Shown here: in pieces, positions 47,418 through 56,815 of the stretch
How positions within the stretch are numbered: the stretch's first letter is position 1
Layout: the number at the start of each line of letters is the position of its first letter
Origin: Vibrio ezurae NBRC 102218
GTDB taxonomy: Bacteria; Pseudomonadota; Gammaproteobacteria; Enterobacterales; Vibrionaceae
Assembly (NCBI RefSeq): GCF_000467185.1
Contig: NZ_BATM01000028.1
Span: 1-62,881, forward strand
DNA: 62,881 bases
Direction: 5' to 3'
The notes under the pieces: generated by a model
What the model saw: only the letters and a program-made list of their open reading frames with translations
What the model was told of the DNA's origin: nothing
The model's database searches: none
Position numbers and translations under genes: made by a program

Positions 47418-48515
47418 TCAGTTCCAATACATTGCTTTAGCTACGGCGTTAATGAGTCGATGAATATCATCAGGAAAGACGTCACCAATATTGCCAATGC
47501 GGAAACAATCTGCGTTTGACACTTTGCCTGGGTAAATTACAAACCCTTGCGCTTTAAGGCGGTCGTAAAACTCTTTAAATTGATACTCACTGTGCGAGGG
47601 TGAGTAAAATGAAGTAATAATCGGCGAATGCAAAGGCTCATCGAGCAAAGGCTGAAACCCTAATTGACGCATACCTTGCACCAAAATTTGCTGATTGGTG
47701 GCGTAGCGATGGGCTCTAGCGGAAACTCCGCCTTCCTCTTCTAGTTCAAGCAGTGCTTGATAGAATGCGCGGACTGTGTGTGTCGGAGAGGTAAAGCGCC
47801 ACTTACCATGGTTCTCTTGCATGCATTGCCACTGATCATATAAGTCTAAGCTCAGCGAGCGAGCTTGACCTTGGCACAGTTCTAATTGGGATTGTTTAGC
47901 AATGACAAAGCCAAAGCCGGGTACGCCTTGAATGCATTTATTGGCAGAGCTGATCATAAAATCGATATCCATGTCGCCGATATCCATTTCAATTCCGCCA
48001 AAGCTGGACATAGCGTCCATAATGACCACTTTGTTGTAACGTTTTGCCAGTGCCACAAGCTCTTGTACCGGATTTAACATCCCAGTGGTGGTTTCACAAT
48101 GTACGATAGCAAAGTGAGTGATATCAGGGTCGTTAATGAAAATTTGTTCTACTTGCTCAATAGAAGGAAAAGTGGTTTCACTTGAGCTCATCACATGCTG
48201 ATCAATATGCAAATATTCGGCAATTTGTGAGATGCGTGCGCCATATGCGCCGTTATCAATAACAAATAGCTTTCCGTTTTTCGGAATCGCTGAACCGATA
48301 GTCGCTTCGACTGATGCAGTGCCGCTCCCTTGCATCAATACACTCGTATAACCAATGCGCGAGGTGGCTAATTTAACCAGTTTGCGGCGGATTACCTCTA
48401 CAACGTCTTTATTGTAGTCATCATCCCAAGTACACCAATCTTTGAGCATTGCTGAACGTACTGATTCTGAGGTTGACAGTGGACCTGGAGTAAGTAGTAG
48501 ATATTCGTTTTTCAT
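47418..48515 (-). CDS. phnW: 2-Aminoethylphosphonate-pyruvate transaminase
   Basis: 365 residues, PLP class V fold. Moves the amino group of AEP to pyruvate, giving phosphonoacetaldehyde and alanine. [15 protein letters not shown] opening, MLQGSGTA-like [18 protein letters not shown]-like [10 protein letters not shown], and the PLP-Lys in [15 protein letters not shown]. First gene of the leftward operon. The shared operator TGGACTATACCA ends 8 bp before its ATG (+ strand count), a good position for repression. Confidence 0.96.
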   Translation of the reverse strand: MKNEYLLLTPGPLSTSESVRSAMLKDWCTWDDDYNKDVVEVIRRKLVKLATSRIGYTSVLMQGSGTASVEATIGSAIPKNGKLFVIDNGAYGARISQIAEYLHIDQHVMSSSETTFPSIEQVEQIFINDPDITHFAIVHCETTTGMLNPVQELVALAKRYNKVVIMDAMSSFGGIEMDIGDMDIDFMISSANKCIQGVPGFGFVIAKQSQLELCQGQARSLSLDLYDQWQCMQENHGKWRFTSPTHTVRAFYQALLELEEEGGVSARAHRYATNQQILVQGMRQLGFQPLLDEPLHSPIITSFYSPSHSEYQFKEFYDRLKAQGFVIYPGKVSNADCFRIGNIGDVFPDDIHRLINAVAKAMYWN

Positions 48516-48522
48516 TTCATTT

Positions 48523-48534
48523 TGGACTATACCA
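48523..48534. promoter_or_regulatory. Putative PhnR operator, phnW/phnS copy 1
   Basis: TGGACTATACCA. One of three 12-bp sites fitting TGGNNTATACCA in the AEP region. Lies between divergent phnW and phnS, 213 bp from the phnS start. Confidence 0.65.
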
Positions 48535-48639
48535 TTGCTTTGTTTTTACTTTAACACGTCGAAACCTACTCGCAAGTCTGTTTTGATTAATTCATAAAAG
48601 TTTCATGTAAAGCGGTGATTTGTTCGTTATTACGACGAA

Positions 48640-49767
48640 TTATCGTAAAACTGCCATTGTTTGTTCATTGATTCGTCATCTTTGGTGCTTAATCTAACGC
48701 TAAATTTACTGGTGCAGACCAAATTATATTTTAATAAGGGAAGAGAGATGAACAAGCGTTTTATTAAAGGCTCATTGGCAACAATGATCGCGATGTTGTC
48801 AACCAACGTATTGGCCGCAACTGAAGTGACGGTTTACACTGCATTTGAAACAGATATTCTGGCGAAGTATAAGAATGCATTTGAAAAGTCTAACCCTGAT
48901 ATCAAAATTAATTGGGTTCGTGACTCTACGGGCATCATGACGGCTAAGTTATTGGCAGAAAAGAAGAACCCACAAGCAGAAGTAGTATGGGGCCTTGCAG
49001 GTTCATCTATGGCACTGCTTAAAGAAGAAGGCATTTTAAAGTCGTACACGCCACAGGGCCTAGATAAGCTGCACGCTGAACTTAATGACCCTCAATCGTC
49101 TCAAGCTTGGTACGGTAACGATGCATTCTTTAACGCGATTTGCTTCAATGAAATCGTAGCGAAACAACAAAACCTGCCTAAGCCAACGTCATGGGAAGAT
49201 TTGACTAAACCTGTCTACCAAGGCCACATTGCCATGCCTAACCCAGCTTCTTCGGGTACTGGTTACATGCAAGTATCAGCATGGCTACAAAACATGGGTG
49301 ATGACAAAGGTTGGGCTTACATGCAAAACCTACACAGCAACATCGCACACTACACGCACTCTGGCTCTAAGCCTTGTGTGCAAGCGGGTATGGGTGAAGT
49401 TGCTATCGGTATTTCCATGGCAAGTCGCGGCGCTAAATTAAAGACTCAAGGCGCACCATTGGATGTGATTACTCCTGCTGGCATCGGTTGGGAATCTGAA
49501 GCAGTTGGTCTAGTAAAAGACTCAAAAGCGGCGCAGCGCGTAGTGGATTGGTCTATTTCAAAAGAAGCGAATGAGCTGTACGTTGAAATGTACCCAGTGG
49601 TAGGACACAAAGACGTGAAAGCTGTAGTTGCTAACTTCCCTAACGTACAACAGAAGATGGCGAAAATGGACTTTGCTCGCATGGGCAGTGAGCGCGCTGA
49701 TGTCCTAAAAACTTGGTCTGATAAGTTTGATGGTAAATCAGAAGCGAAGTAAGATTTTTTAGTTGGG
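48640..49767 (+). repeat. 1.1-kb direct repeat, copy 1 (phnS)
   Basis: Nearly identical to 52541-53668, with a constant offset of 3901 bases and no gaps. I counted 19 differences in the 1005-base coding part. Identity falls to about 62% immediately to the left (48535-48639). Confidence 0.95.
48748..49752 (+). CDS. phnS: AEP-binding periplasmic protein, copy 1
   Basis: About 334 residues. Signal peptide to about residue 20 (MLSTNVLA, then ATEVTVYTAFE). Solute-binding fold of the iron/spermidine-putrescine class (SBP type 2), family annotated as 2-aminoethylphosphonate-binding. The first ATG with a ribosome site (GGGAAGAGAG) is 48748; the frame opens at 48661. It differs from copy 2 at one residue (Ala for Thr in HSNI[A/T]HYT). 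It is a single-gene unit ended by a terminator, divergent from phnW. Confidence 0.92.
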   Translation: MNKRFIKGSLATMIAMLSTNVLAATEVTVYTAFETDILAKYKNAFEKSNPDIKINWVRDSTGIMTAKLLAEKKNPQAEVVWGLAGSSMALLKEEGILKSYTPQGLDKLHAELNDPQSSQAWYGNDAFFNAICFNEIVAKQQNLPKPTSWEDLTKPVYQGHIAMPNPASSGTGYMQVSAWLQNMGDDKGWAYMQNLHSNIAHYTHSGSKPCVQAGMGEVAIGISMASRGAKLKTQGAPLDVITPAGIGWESEAVGLVKDSKAAQRVVDWSISKEANELYVEMYPVVGHKDVKAVVANFPNVQQKMAKMDFARMGSERADVLKTWSDKFDGKSEAK

Positions 49768-49822
49768 TTTGCCGCTGAATAAATAGCGCTAAGTGCAGTT
49801 GTTCTACAAAGGCTGCAAATGC

Positions 49823-49865
49823 AACACCCAGATTCAATATGATTATTGGAGCTGGGTGTTTTTTT
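49823..49865 (+). terminator. Terminator after phnS copy 1
   Basis: AACACCCAG (49823-49831) and CTGGGTGTT (49852-49860), 9 bp perfect, plus five T. A degenerate version follows copy 2, so it was part of the duplicated block. Confidence 0.9.
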
Positions 49866-50432
49866 ATGCGTGGATTATTTGATATAACTGGGTAAATAAA
49901 ACATTAGCTGTGATTACTTCTCAGCATTCTTGCTTGGCTACTTCTGCAAACATGCTTAGAACTTCGGTTTATAGCACTCACCAATATCGATTATTTTGCT
50001 AAACGCTTTAACAGTTTTCTGTGCGATCCAAGCATTCGATTAAACCTCACTTCAGAGTTAAATTCGGGATTAAATGTCGTATAAGTTAATGAGTCGAACT
50101 TTAGGTTAGGCGTTGGTGCTGAAAATTAAGCGACAGAGTTCGATGTATTGCCGTTCTTCAACCCCATGTATTACATTCCGAGATTTATATACTCAGAAGT
50201 TCACAATAGTTTAATTATAGGAAGATAACGGTTTTATAAATAAACCGGCAAACTATTCTGATGGTATTAATGGTTATAGGTTAATTACTATAAAAGACGA
50301 TACTCTGGTTGTAGTTTCTATACTATAAATAGCTGTGAGTAAGAGATCATTATTACTAATTGGATGTCACCCTACTTAATATTAAACATTATTTAATATA
50401 TGGATTACAATACTTCCCAGCGAAAAGAAAAC
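49866..50432. other. AT-rich gene-free stretch
   Basis: About 570 bp with no coding frame of note and no recognised element. It lies between the phnS copy 1 terminator and that of the exported 2H protein. Confidence 0.5.
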
Positions 50433-50464
50433 AAAAAAGGCCTAGTCATTATTCAACTAGGCCT
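50433..50464 (-). terminator. Terminator of exported 2H-like gene
   Basis: AGGCCTAGT (50438-50446) and ACTAGGCCT (50456-50464), 9 bp perfect; on the minus strand it is followed by six T. It lies 106 bp past the stop codon. Confidence 0.85.
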
Positions 50465-50569
50465 AATCAATTTTCATATCATGCATTTTAATTAACAAGT
50501 AAGCTTATTAATTATGCACTCTTGTTTTTATCTGTTGATACTAATTATTCTAAAGGGAATCCTTTAGAC

Positions 50570-51424
50570 TTATTTACGCATGTCAGTTACTTTGCCGTTC
50601 GCTAGGTCGATGCGGTAGATTTCTTTAAATACGTTACCTGCAAAGCCAAGTTGTACGATAGAAATGTCTTTAAATTCAGCTTTAATACCTTCAGGCTGAG
50701 CTTTGTTTAGATCTACAGCTAAGTCATCCAGGCTAGCTTGTAGAGCTGGCGTTAGGCGAGTCATGCTGTATACCAATGTGTTGTGTGGGTTATGTACTGC
50801 TAACGTTTTACCGTTCTCAGAAACGTTCACACCGCTTACACCTACGTTTCTAACCAATTTTTTACCCGCATCGCTCATGTTTGCATAAACTGGACCAGTA
50901 ACACGTGGTAGTGGACCGTCACGCAGTGGTGCTAGGGCAGCAGTAGCTACTGTGTTGTAATCCATCATCTCGTTGTAGCCTTTACCTTGCTTGTTAACAC
51001 CAAGGTCAACCCACCATGGGTGGCCAGCGCCTTTTGCTGCTTCAGTGATGGTGAAATCTTGAAGAGTAACTGTTAGTGGCTTAGGTGGTGTTGGTAGCAC
51101 TTCTAGCATTTTTTCAGGAGTGCTTGGATCTGCGCTGTGAATATGCACAACAGTGATGTGTGGGATATTCTTTGTTTTTTGCTCTTCGGTTAGCTTTAGC
51201 TCTACCAGTTTTTTGTCCACTAGAGGGACAACAGATTTGTTCAATGTTTCGTTAACAGCATCCGGTAAGCGGTATACTAAGCCGTAAGTTGCCACGTGCT
51301 CTCTGAATTCGGTTGGGTTTAGTGAGCTGTTATCAATTGCCGCAGAAGCTAGGCTGCTAAAGCCTAATACAGGAAGTAGAATTGAAGTAGCAAGTTTACG
51401 TTGAAAAGATTTTACGGTTTTCAT
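50570..51424 (-). CDS. Exported 2H-phosphoesterase-like protein
   Basis: 284 residues. Signal peptide to about residue 28 (LGFSSLASAA). Two motifs of the 2H superfamily type H-x-[ST]-hydrophobic are visible: HITVVHIH (about 68-75) and HNTLVYS (about 215-221), about 145 residues apart, as expected for LigT/CPDase folds. If real, it would hydrolyse 2',3'- or 1,2-cyclic phosphates in the periplasm. A link to phosphonate use is possible, since it sits between the two phnS copies, but is inference. It is transcribed opposite to phnS and has its own terminator. Confidence 0.6.
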   Translation of the reverse strand: MKTVKSFQRKLATSILLPVLGFSSLASAAIDNSSLNPTEFREHVATYGLVYRLPDAVNETLNKSVVPLVDKKLVELKLTEEQKTKNIPHITVVHIHSADPSTPEKMLEVLPTPPKPLTVTLQDFTITEAAKGAGHPWWVDLGVNKQGKGYNEMMDYNTVATAALAPLRDGPLPRVTGPVYANMSDAGKKLVRNVGVSGVNVSENGKTLAVHNPHNTLVYSMTRLTPALQASLDDLAVDLNKAQPEGIKAEFKDISIVQLGFAGNVFKEIYRIDLANGKVTDMRK

Positions 51425-52259
51425 TATATTGTCCTAAGTTTTATTGAAAATAACACTTCGTTGTACTTTCTTTTATTAATGTACACTGTGGTGTTTTATA
51501 TGATGAATGTATAAATTTTTAACGAATACACTGGATAACGAGGCAACATTTAAAATTCTTCTGCTATGAGTTGCCTTTGGTTGTGCATTAATAACGGGCA
51601 AAAGAGTTAAGCTTCATTACAACAATATGTCCCTTCAGTTCTTTAGATTAATCTAAACAAATTCATTCACTAAGATGTTTCTATATCCAAGAGTAACGGT
51701 TACTCCACTCGAAATTTATTAAATGGGAATGGAGTAAGTTCATACTAGATTATAAATGTTACTTATATTATTCGCGCCATTAATAATGCACGGGACTTAA
51801 GGTAAACAAAATTCATTGCAGTAATATTTCATTTTCTTTATTTAAATGATCTTTTTGATTTATATTATGATCTAAGGGTAAATTAAGTGAATAGCTGTGG
51901 AAATATAGATGTCTAATAGCTCTATATTATCTGTGGTTAATGTAAGTTATTGTTTTTGTTGAGGTAAGTTTGTTGTGGTGGCTATCTGTTGATATGAGGA
52001 GTAGGCTGATTTTCTATTTTAGATAAGAGGTTGAATAGTTGGTTGTTTTATTTAAGCAAGAGGGGGTGTCCAAACTTATTGTATTTAGAGGGGAAACTTA
52101 ACAGATATAGTATTATTGAATTTGTTTTAGTTCTGTTAGCGAATACTTAATTAATGCATGAATCTTCTAGATAACTACCCTAGGTACATTTTTGTCAGAG
52201 CCATTTCCTTGCTAATCACGGAAAAGTGACGACTTAGCATAAAGCTGAAATCGGTGAGC
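51425..52259. other. AT-rich gene-free stretch
   Basis: About 830 bp upstream of the exported 2H gene. It must hold that promoter. No coding frame or strong hairpin recognised. Confidence 0.5.
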
Positions 52260-52416
52260 AAGTCTCGTCTTTATTGCAAACAAGCATCATTACAAACGAA
52301 CATCCACCAAGTAGAAAGCTGCATAGTTCAAGGTTTACCGCGCTCACTAAAGCAGAACCTTTTCCTTGTGACTGTAGTAGTGCATTTGATGTCATTCGTT
52401 GCTCTTTATTGTCCAT
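52260..52416 (-). pseudogene. Possible remnant of phnW start
   Basis: A 60-codon frame (to 52234) beginning ATG at 52416, placed exactly 3901 bases from the phnW start, the same offset as the phnS repeat. Both start codons lie 8 bases from an operator. The first 24 residues match PhnW at M1, N3, T9, L13, S16, S21 and A22 without gaps, and NKD occurs further on, displaced by 13 codons. Decayed copy of phnW is my reading; the match is weak enough to be chance. Confidence 0.4.
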
Positions 52417-52423
52417 GTAATCT

Positions 52424-52435
52424 TGGAGTATACCA
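52424..52435. promoter_or_regulatory. Putative PhnR operator, phnS copy 2
   Basis: TGGAGTATACCA, same consensus TGGNNTATACCA, at the same distance from its phnS start as the site for copy 1. Confidence 0.65.
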
Positions 52436-52540
52436 TTGGTTTTTCAGCACTTTAGCATGACCATTCATACCTGCAAGTTACTTTGCAGTATTTAACGAAA
52501 GTTTCATATTAGCGTCAAATTCGACGGTTTATTCAGCGGT

Positions 52541-53668
52541 TTATCGTAAAACTGCCATTGTTTGTTCATTGATTCGTCATCTTTGGTGCTTAATCTAACG
52601 CTAAATTTACTGGTGCAGACCAAATTATATTTTAATAAGGGAAGAGAGATGAACAAGCGTTTTATTAAAGGCTCATTGGCAACAATGATCGCGATGTTGT
52701 CAACCAACGTATTGGCCGCAACTGAAGTGACGGTTTACACTGCATTTGAAACAGATATTCTGGCGAAGTATAAGAATGCATTTGAAAAGTCTAACCCTGA
52801 TATCAAAATTAATTGGGTTCGTGACTCTACGGGCATCATGACGGCTAAGTTATTGGCAGAAAAGAAGAACCCACAAGCAGAAGTCGTATGGGGCCTTGCT
52901 GGTTCATCTATGGCACTGCTTAAAGAAGAAGGTATTTTAAAGTCGTATACGCCACAGGGCCTAGATAAGCTACATGCTGAACTTAATGACCCGCAATCGT
53001 CTCAAGCTTGGTACGGTAACGATGCATTCTTCAACGCGATTTGCTTCAATGAAATCGTAGCGAAACAACAAAACCTACCTAAGCCAACTTCATGGGAAGA
53101 TTTGACTAAACCTGTCTACCAAGGCCACATTGCCATGCCTAACCCAGCTTCTTCGGGTACTGGTTACATGCAAGTATCAGCATGGCTACAAAATATGGGT
53201 GATGACAAAGGTTGGGCTTACATGCAAAACCTACACAGCAACATCACACACTATACGCACTCTGGCTCTAAGCCTTGTGTGCAAGCAGGTATGGGTGAAG
53301 TGGCTATCGGTATTTCCATGGCAAGTCGCGGCGCTAAATTAAAGACTCAAGGCGCACCATTGGATGTGATTACTCCTGCTGGTATCGGTTGGGAATCTGA
53401 AGCAGTTGGTCTAGTAAAAGACTCAAAAGCGGCGCAGCGCGTAGTGGATTGGTCTATTTCAAAAGAAGCGAATGAGCTGTACGTTGAAATGTACCCAGTG
53501 GTAGGACACAAAGACGTGAAAGCTGTAGTTGCTAACTTCCCTAATGTACAACAGAAGATGGCGAAAATGGACTTTGCTCGCATGGGCAGTGAGCGCGCTG
53601 ATGTACTAAAAACTTGGTCTGACAAGTTTGATGGTAAATCAGAAGCGAAGTAAGACTTTTTAGTTGGG
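52541..53668 (+). repeat. 1.1-kb direct repeat, copy 2 (phnS)
   Basis: Partner of 48640-49767. The 5' untranslated region is identical over its last 100 or so bases, including the ribosome site. Confidence 0.95.
52649..53653 (+). CDS. phnS: AEP-binding periplasmic protein, copy 2
   Basis: About 334 residues; same features as copy 1 (signal peptide, SBP fold), with Thr in place of Ala at one position. Of 19 base differences 18 are silent. This copy precedes phnT and phnU with a 295-bp gap holding a degenerate terminator and a fresh operator, so it may be expressed apart from them. It is the natural binding protein for the transporter. Confidence 0.92.
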   Translation: MNKRFIKGSLATMIAMLSTNVLAATEVTVYTAFETDILAKYKNAFEKSNPDIKINWVRDSTGIMTAKLLAEKKNPQAEVVWGLAGSSMALLKEEGILKSYTPQGLDKLHAELNDPQSSQAWYGNDAFFNAICFNEIVAKQQNLPKPTSWEDLTKPVYQGHIAMPNPASSGTGYMQVSAWLQNMGDDKGWAYMQNLHSNITHYTHSGSKPCVQAGMGEVAIGISMASRGAKLKTQGAPLDVITPAGIGWESEAVGLVKDSKAAQRVVDWSISKEANELYVEMYPVVGHKDVKAVVANFPNVQQKMAKMDFARMGSERADVLKTWSDKFDGKSEAK

Positions 53669-53723
53669 CCTGTCGCTGAATAAACGGCGGTAGGTGCAAT
53701 CATTTTAGAAAGACTGTAAATGA

Positions 53724-53765
53724 AACACTCAGGTTCAAACCGCTAATTGAATCTGGGTGTTTTTG
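53724..53765 (+). terminator. Terminator after phnS copy 2
   Basis: AACACTCAG (53724-53732) and CTGGGTGTT (53753-53761) with one G-T pair, followed by T. Confidence 0.75.
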
Positions 53766-53922
53766 TTTATTAATTCACCGTTGCCTGCTAGTTGTGACGA
53801 ACAATTTACATTGTAAATTTCCCTATCTTTCTTCATCTGTCTTGCAAATTTCAACACTACTTATGTTTGTCATTATTCTCTAACACAGGTGTAATCTCAT
53901 TGTCATAGTCACACTCTATTAT

Positions 53923-53934
53923 TGGTATATACCA
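53923..53934. promoter_or_regulatory. Putative PhnR operator before phnT
   Basis: TGGTATATACCA, a perfect 12-bp palindrome and the best of the three sites. It ends 14 bp before the phnT start codon. Confidence 0.75.
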
Positions 53935-53947
53935 TTTGGAGAGTGTT

Positions 53948-55054
53948 ATGAAAATCAACCAAAACTATTTGAAAATCAATAACGTAGTGAAGCAGTTTGG
54001 CCAGTTCACGGCTTTAAATGATATATCGCTAACGATCGATAAAGGCGAGTTTGTTTGCTTTTTGGGCCCTTCAGGCTGTGGCAAAACAACTCTGCTACGA
54101 GCTATTGCAGGATTGGATTTGCCGACTTATGGTCAAATAGAACAAGCCAGCAAAGACATTACTTTTTTACCCCCAGAAAAACGTGACTTTGGGATCGTGT
54201 TTCAGTCTTATGCTTTGTTTCCAAACTTAACGGTGGAAGAGAACATTGCGATTGGGCTTAGAAACCAAGGTGCTTCAAAGGCACAAGCTAAAGAAACGGT
54301 TTCACAATGGCTTGAAACCATCGCACTGCCAACTTCAAATACAAAATACCCAAATCAACTTTCTGGTGGTCAGCAGCAGCGTGTTGCTCTGGCTCGTGCA
54401 TTGGCGTTATCTCCAGGAATGCTACTACTTGATGAGCCTTTATCGGCGCTAGATGCGAAAGTGCGTACTCACCTACGTGAAGAGATTTGTCAGCTGCAAC
54501 GCAAGCTAGGCATAACCACTATCATGGTGACTCACGACCAAGAAGAAGCTCTGTCTATGGCCGACAGAATTGTGGTTATGAACCATGGCGTGATTGAGCA
54601 AGTGGGGACGCCGCAAGACATTTATGAAAACCCGAAAACTCGCTTTGTGGCGCAGTTTGTGGGAAGCATGAACTTTTTGCACGCACAGCGATTAAATGAC
54701 ACACAAATTAAGGTGCATGAGCACATCATCAATGTGGAATGTGCACGATACATGCAACAAGACTTAGGGCAGGAATTTGAACTCGCTCTGCGCCCTGAAA
54801 GCCTGTTCTTTACTGAATCTGAATACAACACTTTAGCAGTCACGATTGAAATCATTGAGTTTCAAGGCGCTTATGTTCGCGTTGATTGTCGCTTAAAAGG
54901 GCATCCAGAATTGCCATTAATTGCTGTAGATGTTCCGGTTCGTGAAGCTCGTAAGTTGAATTTACAACTGGATCAAGAGCGTCGCATCGAACTAGTGACC
55001 AAGCATATGCATGCTTACCCGCTACCAAGCGCAGTTATCCGAGAGGTTGCATAA
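53948..55054 (+). CDS. phnT: AEP ABC transporter, ATP-binding protein
   Basis: About 368 residues. Walker A FLGPSGCGKTTLL, signature LSGGQQQRVALARA, Walker B LLLDEPLSALD, switch His in MVTHDQEEAL; C-terminal TOBE-type domain (ALRPESLFF). ATG 53948 with GGAG upstream. Partner of the fused permease, whose ATG follows 1 base after the stop. Confidence 0.93.
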   Translation: MKINQNYLKINNVVKQFGQFTALNDISLTIDKGEFVCFLGPSGCGKTTLLRAIAGLDLPTYGQIEQASKDITFLPPEKRDFGIVFQSYALFPNLTVEENIAIGLRNQGASKAQAKETVSQWLETIALPTSNTKYPNQLSGGQQQRVALARALALSPGMLLLDEPLSALDAKVRTHLREEICQLQRKLGITTIMVTHDQEEALSMADRIVVMNHGVIEQVGTPQDIYENPKTRFVAQFVGSMNFLHAQRLNDTQIKVHEHIINVECARYMQQDLGQEFELALRPESLFFTESEYNTLAVTIEIIEFQGAYVRVDCRLKGHPELPLIAVDVPVREARKLNLQLDQERRIELVTKHMHAYPLPSAVIREVA

Positions 55055-55055
55055 T

Positions 55056-56804
55056 ATGAAAACCGCAGTGGTAAGTGTCAACGAGGAGACGATTTTGAAT
55101 CAGAACTCTGTTCCTAGTCCGAATATATGGACGTTTTGGCTGAGTAAAATGAGCCGTGACAACGTAATGCTGTTAGTTATTTTGGCATTGCTGTCATTGT
55201 TCATGATGCTATTTGTCGCTATGCCATTGTGGGCAATGCTGACCAAAAGTGTACAAAACTCAAATGGTGACTTTGTTGGGTTATCCAACTTCATCACTTA
55301 CTTTTCATCACCTAGTTTGTGGTACTCACTGACCAACACTTTAACAGTTGGGCTGTTGGTGACCGTGATTGTTGGAGTGTTAGCTTTTGGTTATGCGTTT
55401 GCCATCACTCGCTCTTGCTTGCCGTTTAAGACCTTTTTTCAAGTGCTAGGTATGGCGCCTATTTTAGCGCCGTCACTACTGCCTGCAATTAGTCTTATCT
55501 TCTTGTTTGGCAACCAAGGTGTATTGAAAGAGTGGTTAGGCGGTTCGTCCGTTTACGGTTTGATTGGTATTACCATGGGGTTAGTGTTTTGGACTTTCCC
55601 GCATGCCTTGATGATATTAATTACCTCTTTGCGCACCTCGGATGCACGTTTATATGAAGCAAGCCGAGCGTTAAAAACTTCACCATTAAAAACCTTTTTT
55701 ATCGTCACTTTGCCTGCAGCAAAATATGGCGTCATTAGTACCTTAATTGTGGTCTTTACACTGGTGGTGTGTGATTTTGGTGTGCCGAAAGTGATTGGCG
55801 GTAGCTATAACGTATTGGCAACTGATATCTTCAAACAAGTTGTTGGTCAGCAAAATTTTGCTATGGGTGCCGTAACTAGTATTTTGCTGCTACTGCCTGC
55901 GGTATTTGCGTTCACGGTGGATCGCTGGGTGCAAAAGAAACAAAAGAACTTATTTGATACGCGCTCTGTCGCCTACGAACCAAAGCCTCATGCGCTACGT
56001 GACGGACTGTGTTTGCTGTATTGCATCACCATCAGTATTGCTGTGTTGGCTGTTTTGGGAATGGCGGTGTATGGCTCTTTAGTCACTTTCTGGCCGTGGA
56101 ATAAGGCGCTGACTTTAAGTAATTATAACTTTAGCGAACTGAGCACTTATGGCTGGAACCCTTATTACAACTCTCTTACTTTGGCAGGTTGGGCTGCAAT
56201 TATTGGTACGGTGATTATCTTCATCGGTGCTTATTGCATTGAAAAAGGACGCGGTTTTGCTCCTTTACGCCAAGCAATGCAAATGGTCAGTGTTATTCCT
56301 ATGGCCGTACCAGGAATGGTGCTGGGCTTGGGCTACATCTTTTACTTTAATGATGCGAATAACCCATTAAACTTTTTGTATGGCACCATGGCATTTTTGG
56401 TGGTGAATACGGTGGTTCACTATTATACCGTTGGGCATATGACCGCGATTACAGCATTGAAACAAATCCCTGCTGAAATTGAATCAACCGCGGCATCGGT
56501 TAAATTACCGCAATATAAATTGTTTTTTAAGGTGACACTTCCAGTTTGTTTACCTGCGGTATTAGATATTGCGATATACTTATTTATCAACGCTTTAACC
56601 ACGACCTCGGCGGTAGTGTTCTTATACTCTACCGACACCATCCCAGCGTCTGTTTCAGTGTTAAATATGGACGATACCGGCCAAACTGGCGCAGCGGCGG
56701 CAATGGCAGTAATGATCATGATTTCAGCCGCAGTGGCAAAGCTAGTACATATTGGCTTGGATAAGTTACTAGGAAAGAAAACACAAGCCTGGCGAAAACG
56801 ATAA
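55056..56804 (+). CDS. phnU: AEP ABC transporter, fused two-domain permease
   Basis: About 582 residues, with two permease halves in one chain. Each has an EAA-type loop: YEASRALKTSPLKTFFIVTLP in the first (about 200-220) and EIESTAASVKLPQYKLFFKVTLP-like in the second (IESTAASVKL). About 12 membrane helices. Such fused permeases belong to the second type of AEP transporter (single PhnU instead of PhnU+PhnV). ATG 55056; the frame opens at 55011 inside phnT. Confidence 0.9.
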   Translation: MKTAVVSVNEETILNQNSVPSPNIWTFWLSKMSRDNVMLLVILALLSLFMMLFVAMPLWAMLTKSVQNSNGDFVGLSNFITYFSSPSLWYSLTNTLTVGLLVTVIVGVLAFGYAFAITRSCLPFKTFFQVLGMAPILAPSLLPAISLIFLFGNQGVLKEWLGGSSVYGLIGITMGLVFWTFPHALMILITSLRTSDARLYEASRALKTSPLKTFFIVTLPAAKYGVISTLIVVFTLVVCDFGVPKVIGGSYNVLATDIFKQVVGQQNFAMGAVTSILLLLPAVFAFTVDRWVQKKQKNLFDTRSVAYEPKPHALRDGLCLLYCITISIAVLAVLGMAVYGSLVTFWPWNKALTLSNYNFSELSTYGWNPYYNSLTLAGWAAIIGTVIIFIGAYCIEKGRGFAPLRQAMQMVSVIPMAVPGMVLGLGYIFYFNDANNPLNFLYGTMAFLVVNTVVHYYTVGHMTAITALKQIPAEIESTAASVKLPQYKLFFKVTLPVCLPAVLDIAIYLFINALTTTSAVVFLYSTDTIPASVSVLNMDDTGQTGAAAAMAVMIMISAAVAKLVHIGLDKLLGKKTQAWRKR

Positions 56805-56815
56805 AAGGAAAATCA

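Noticed and set aside
52254..52460. 68-codon plus-strand frame before phnS copy 2
   Set aside because: No ribosome site, and the segment is better explained as decayed duplicate DNA and operator.
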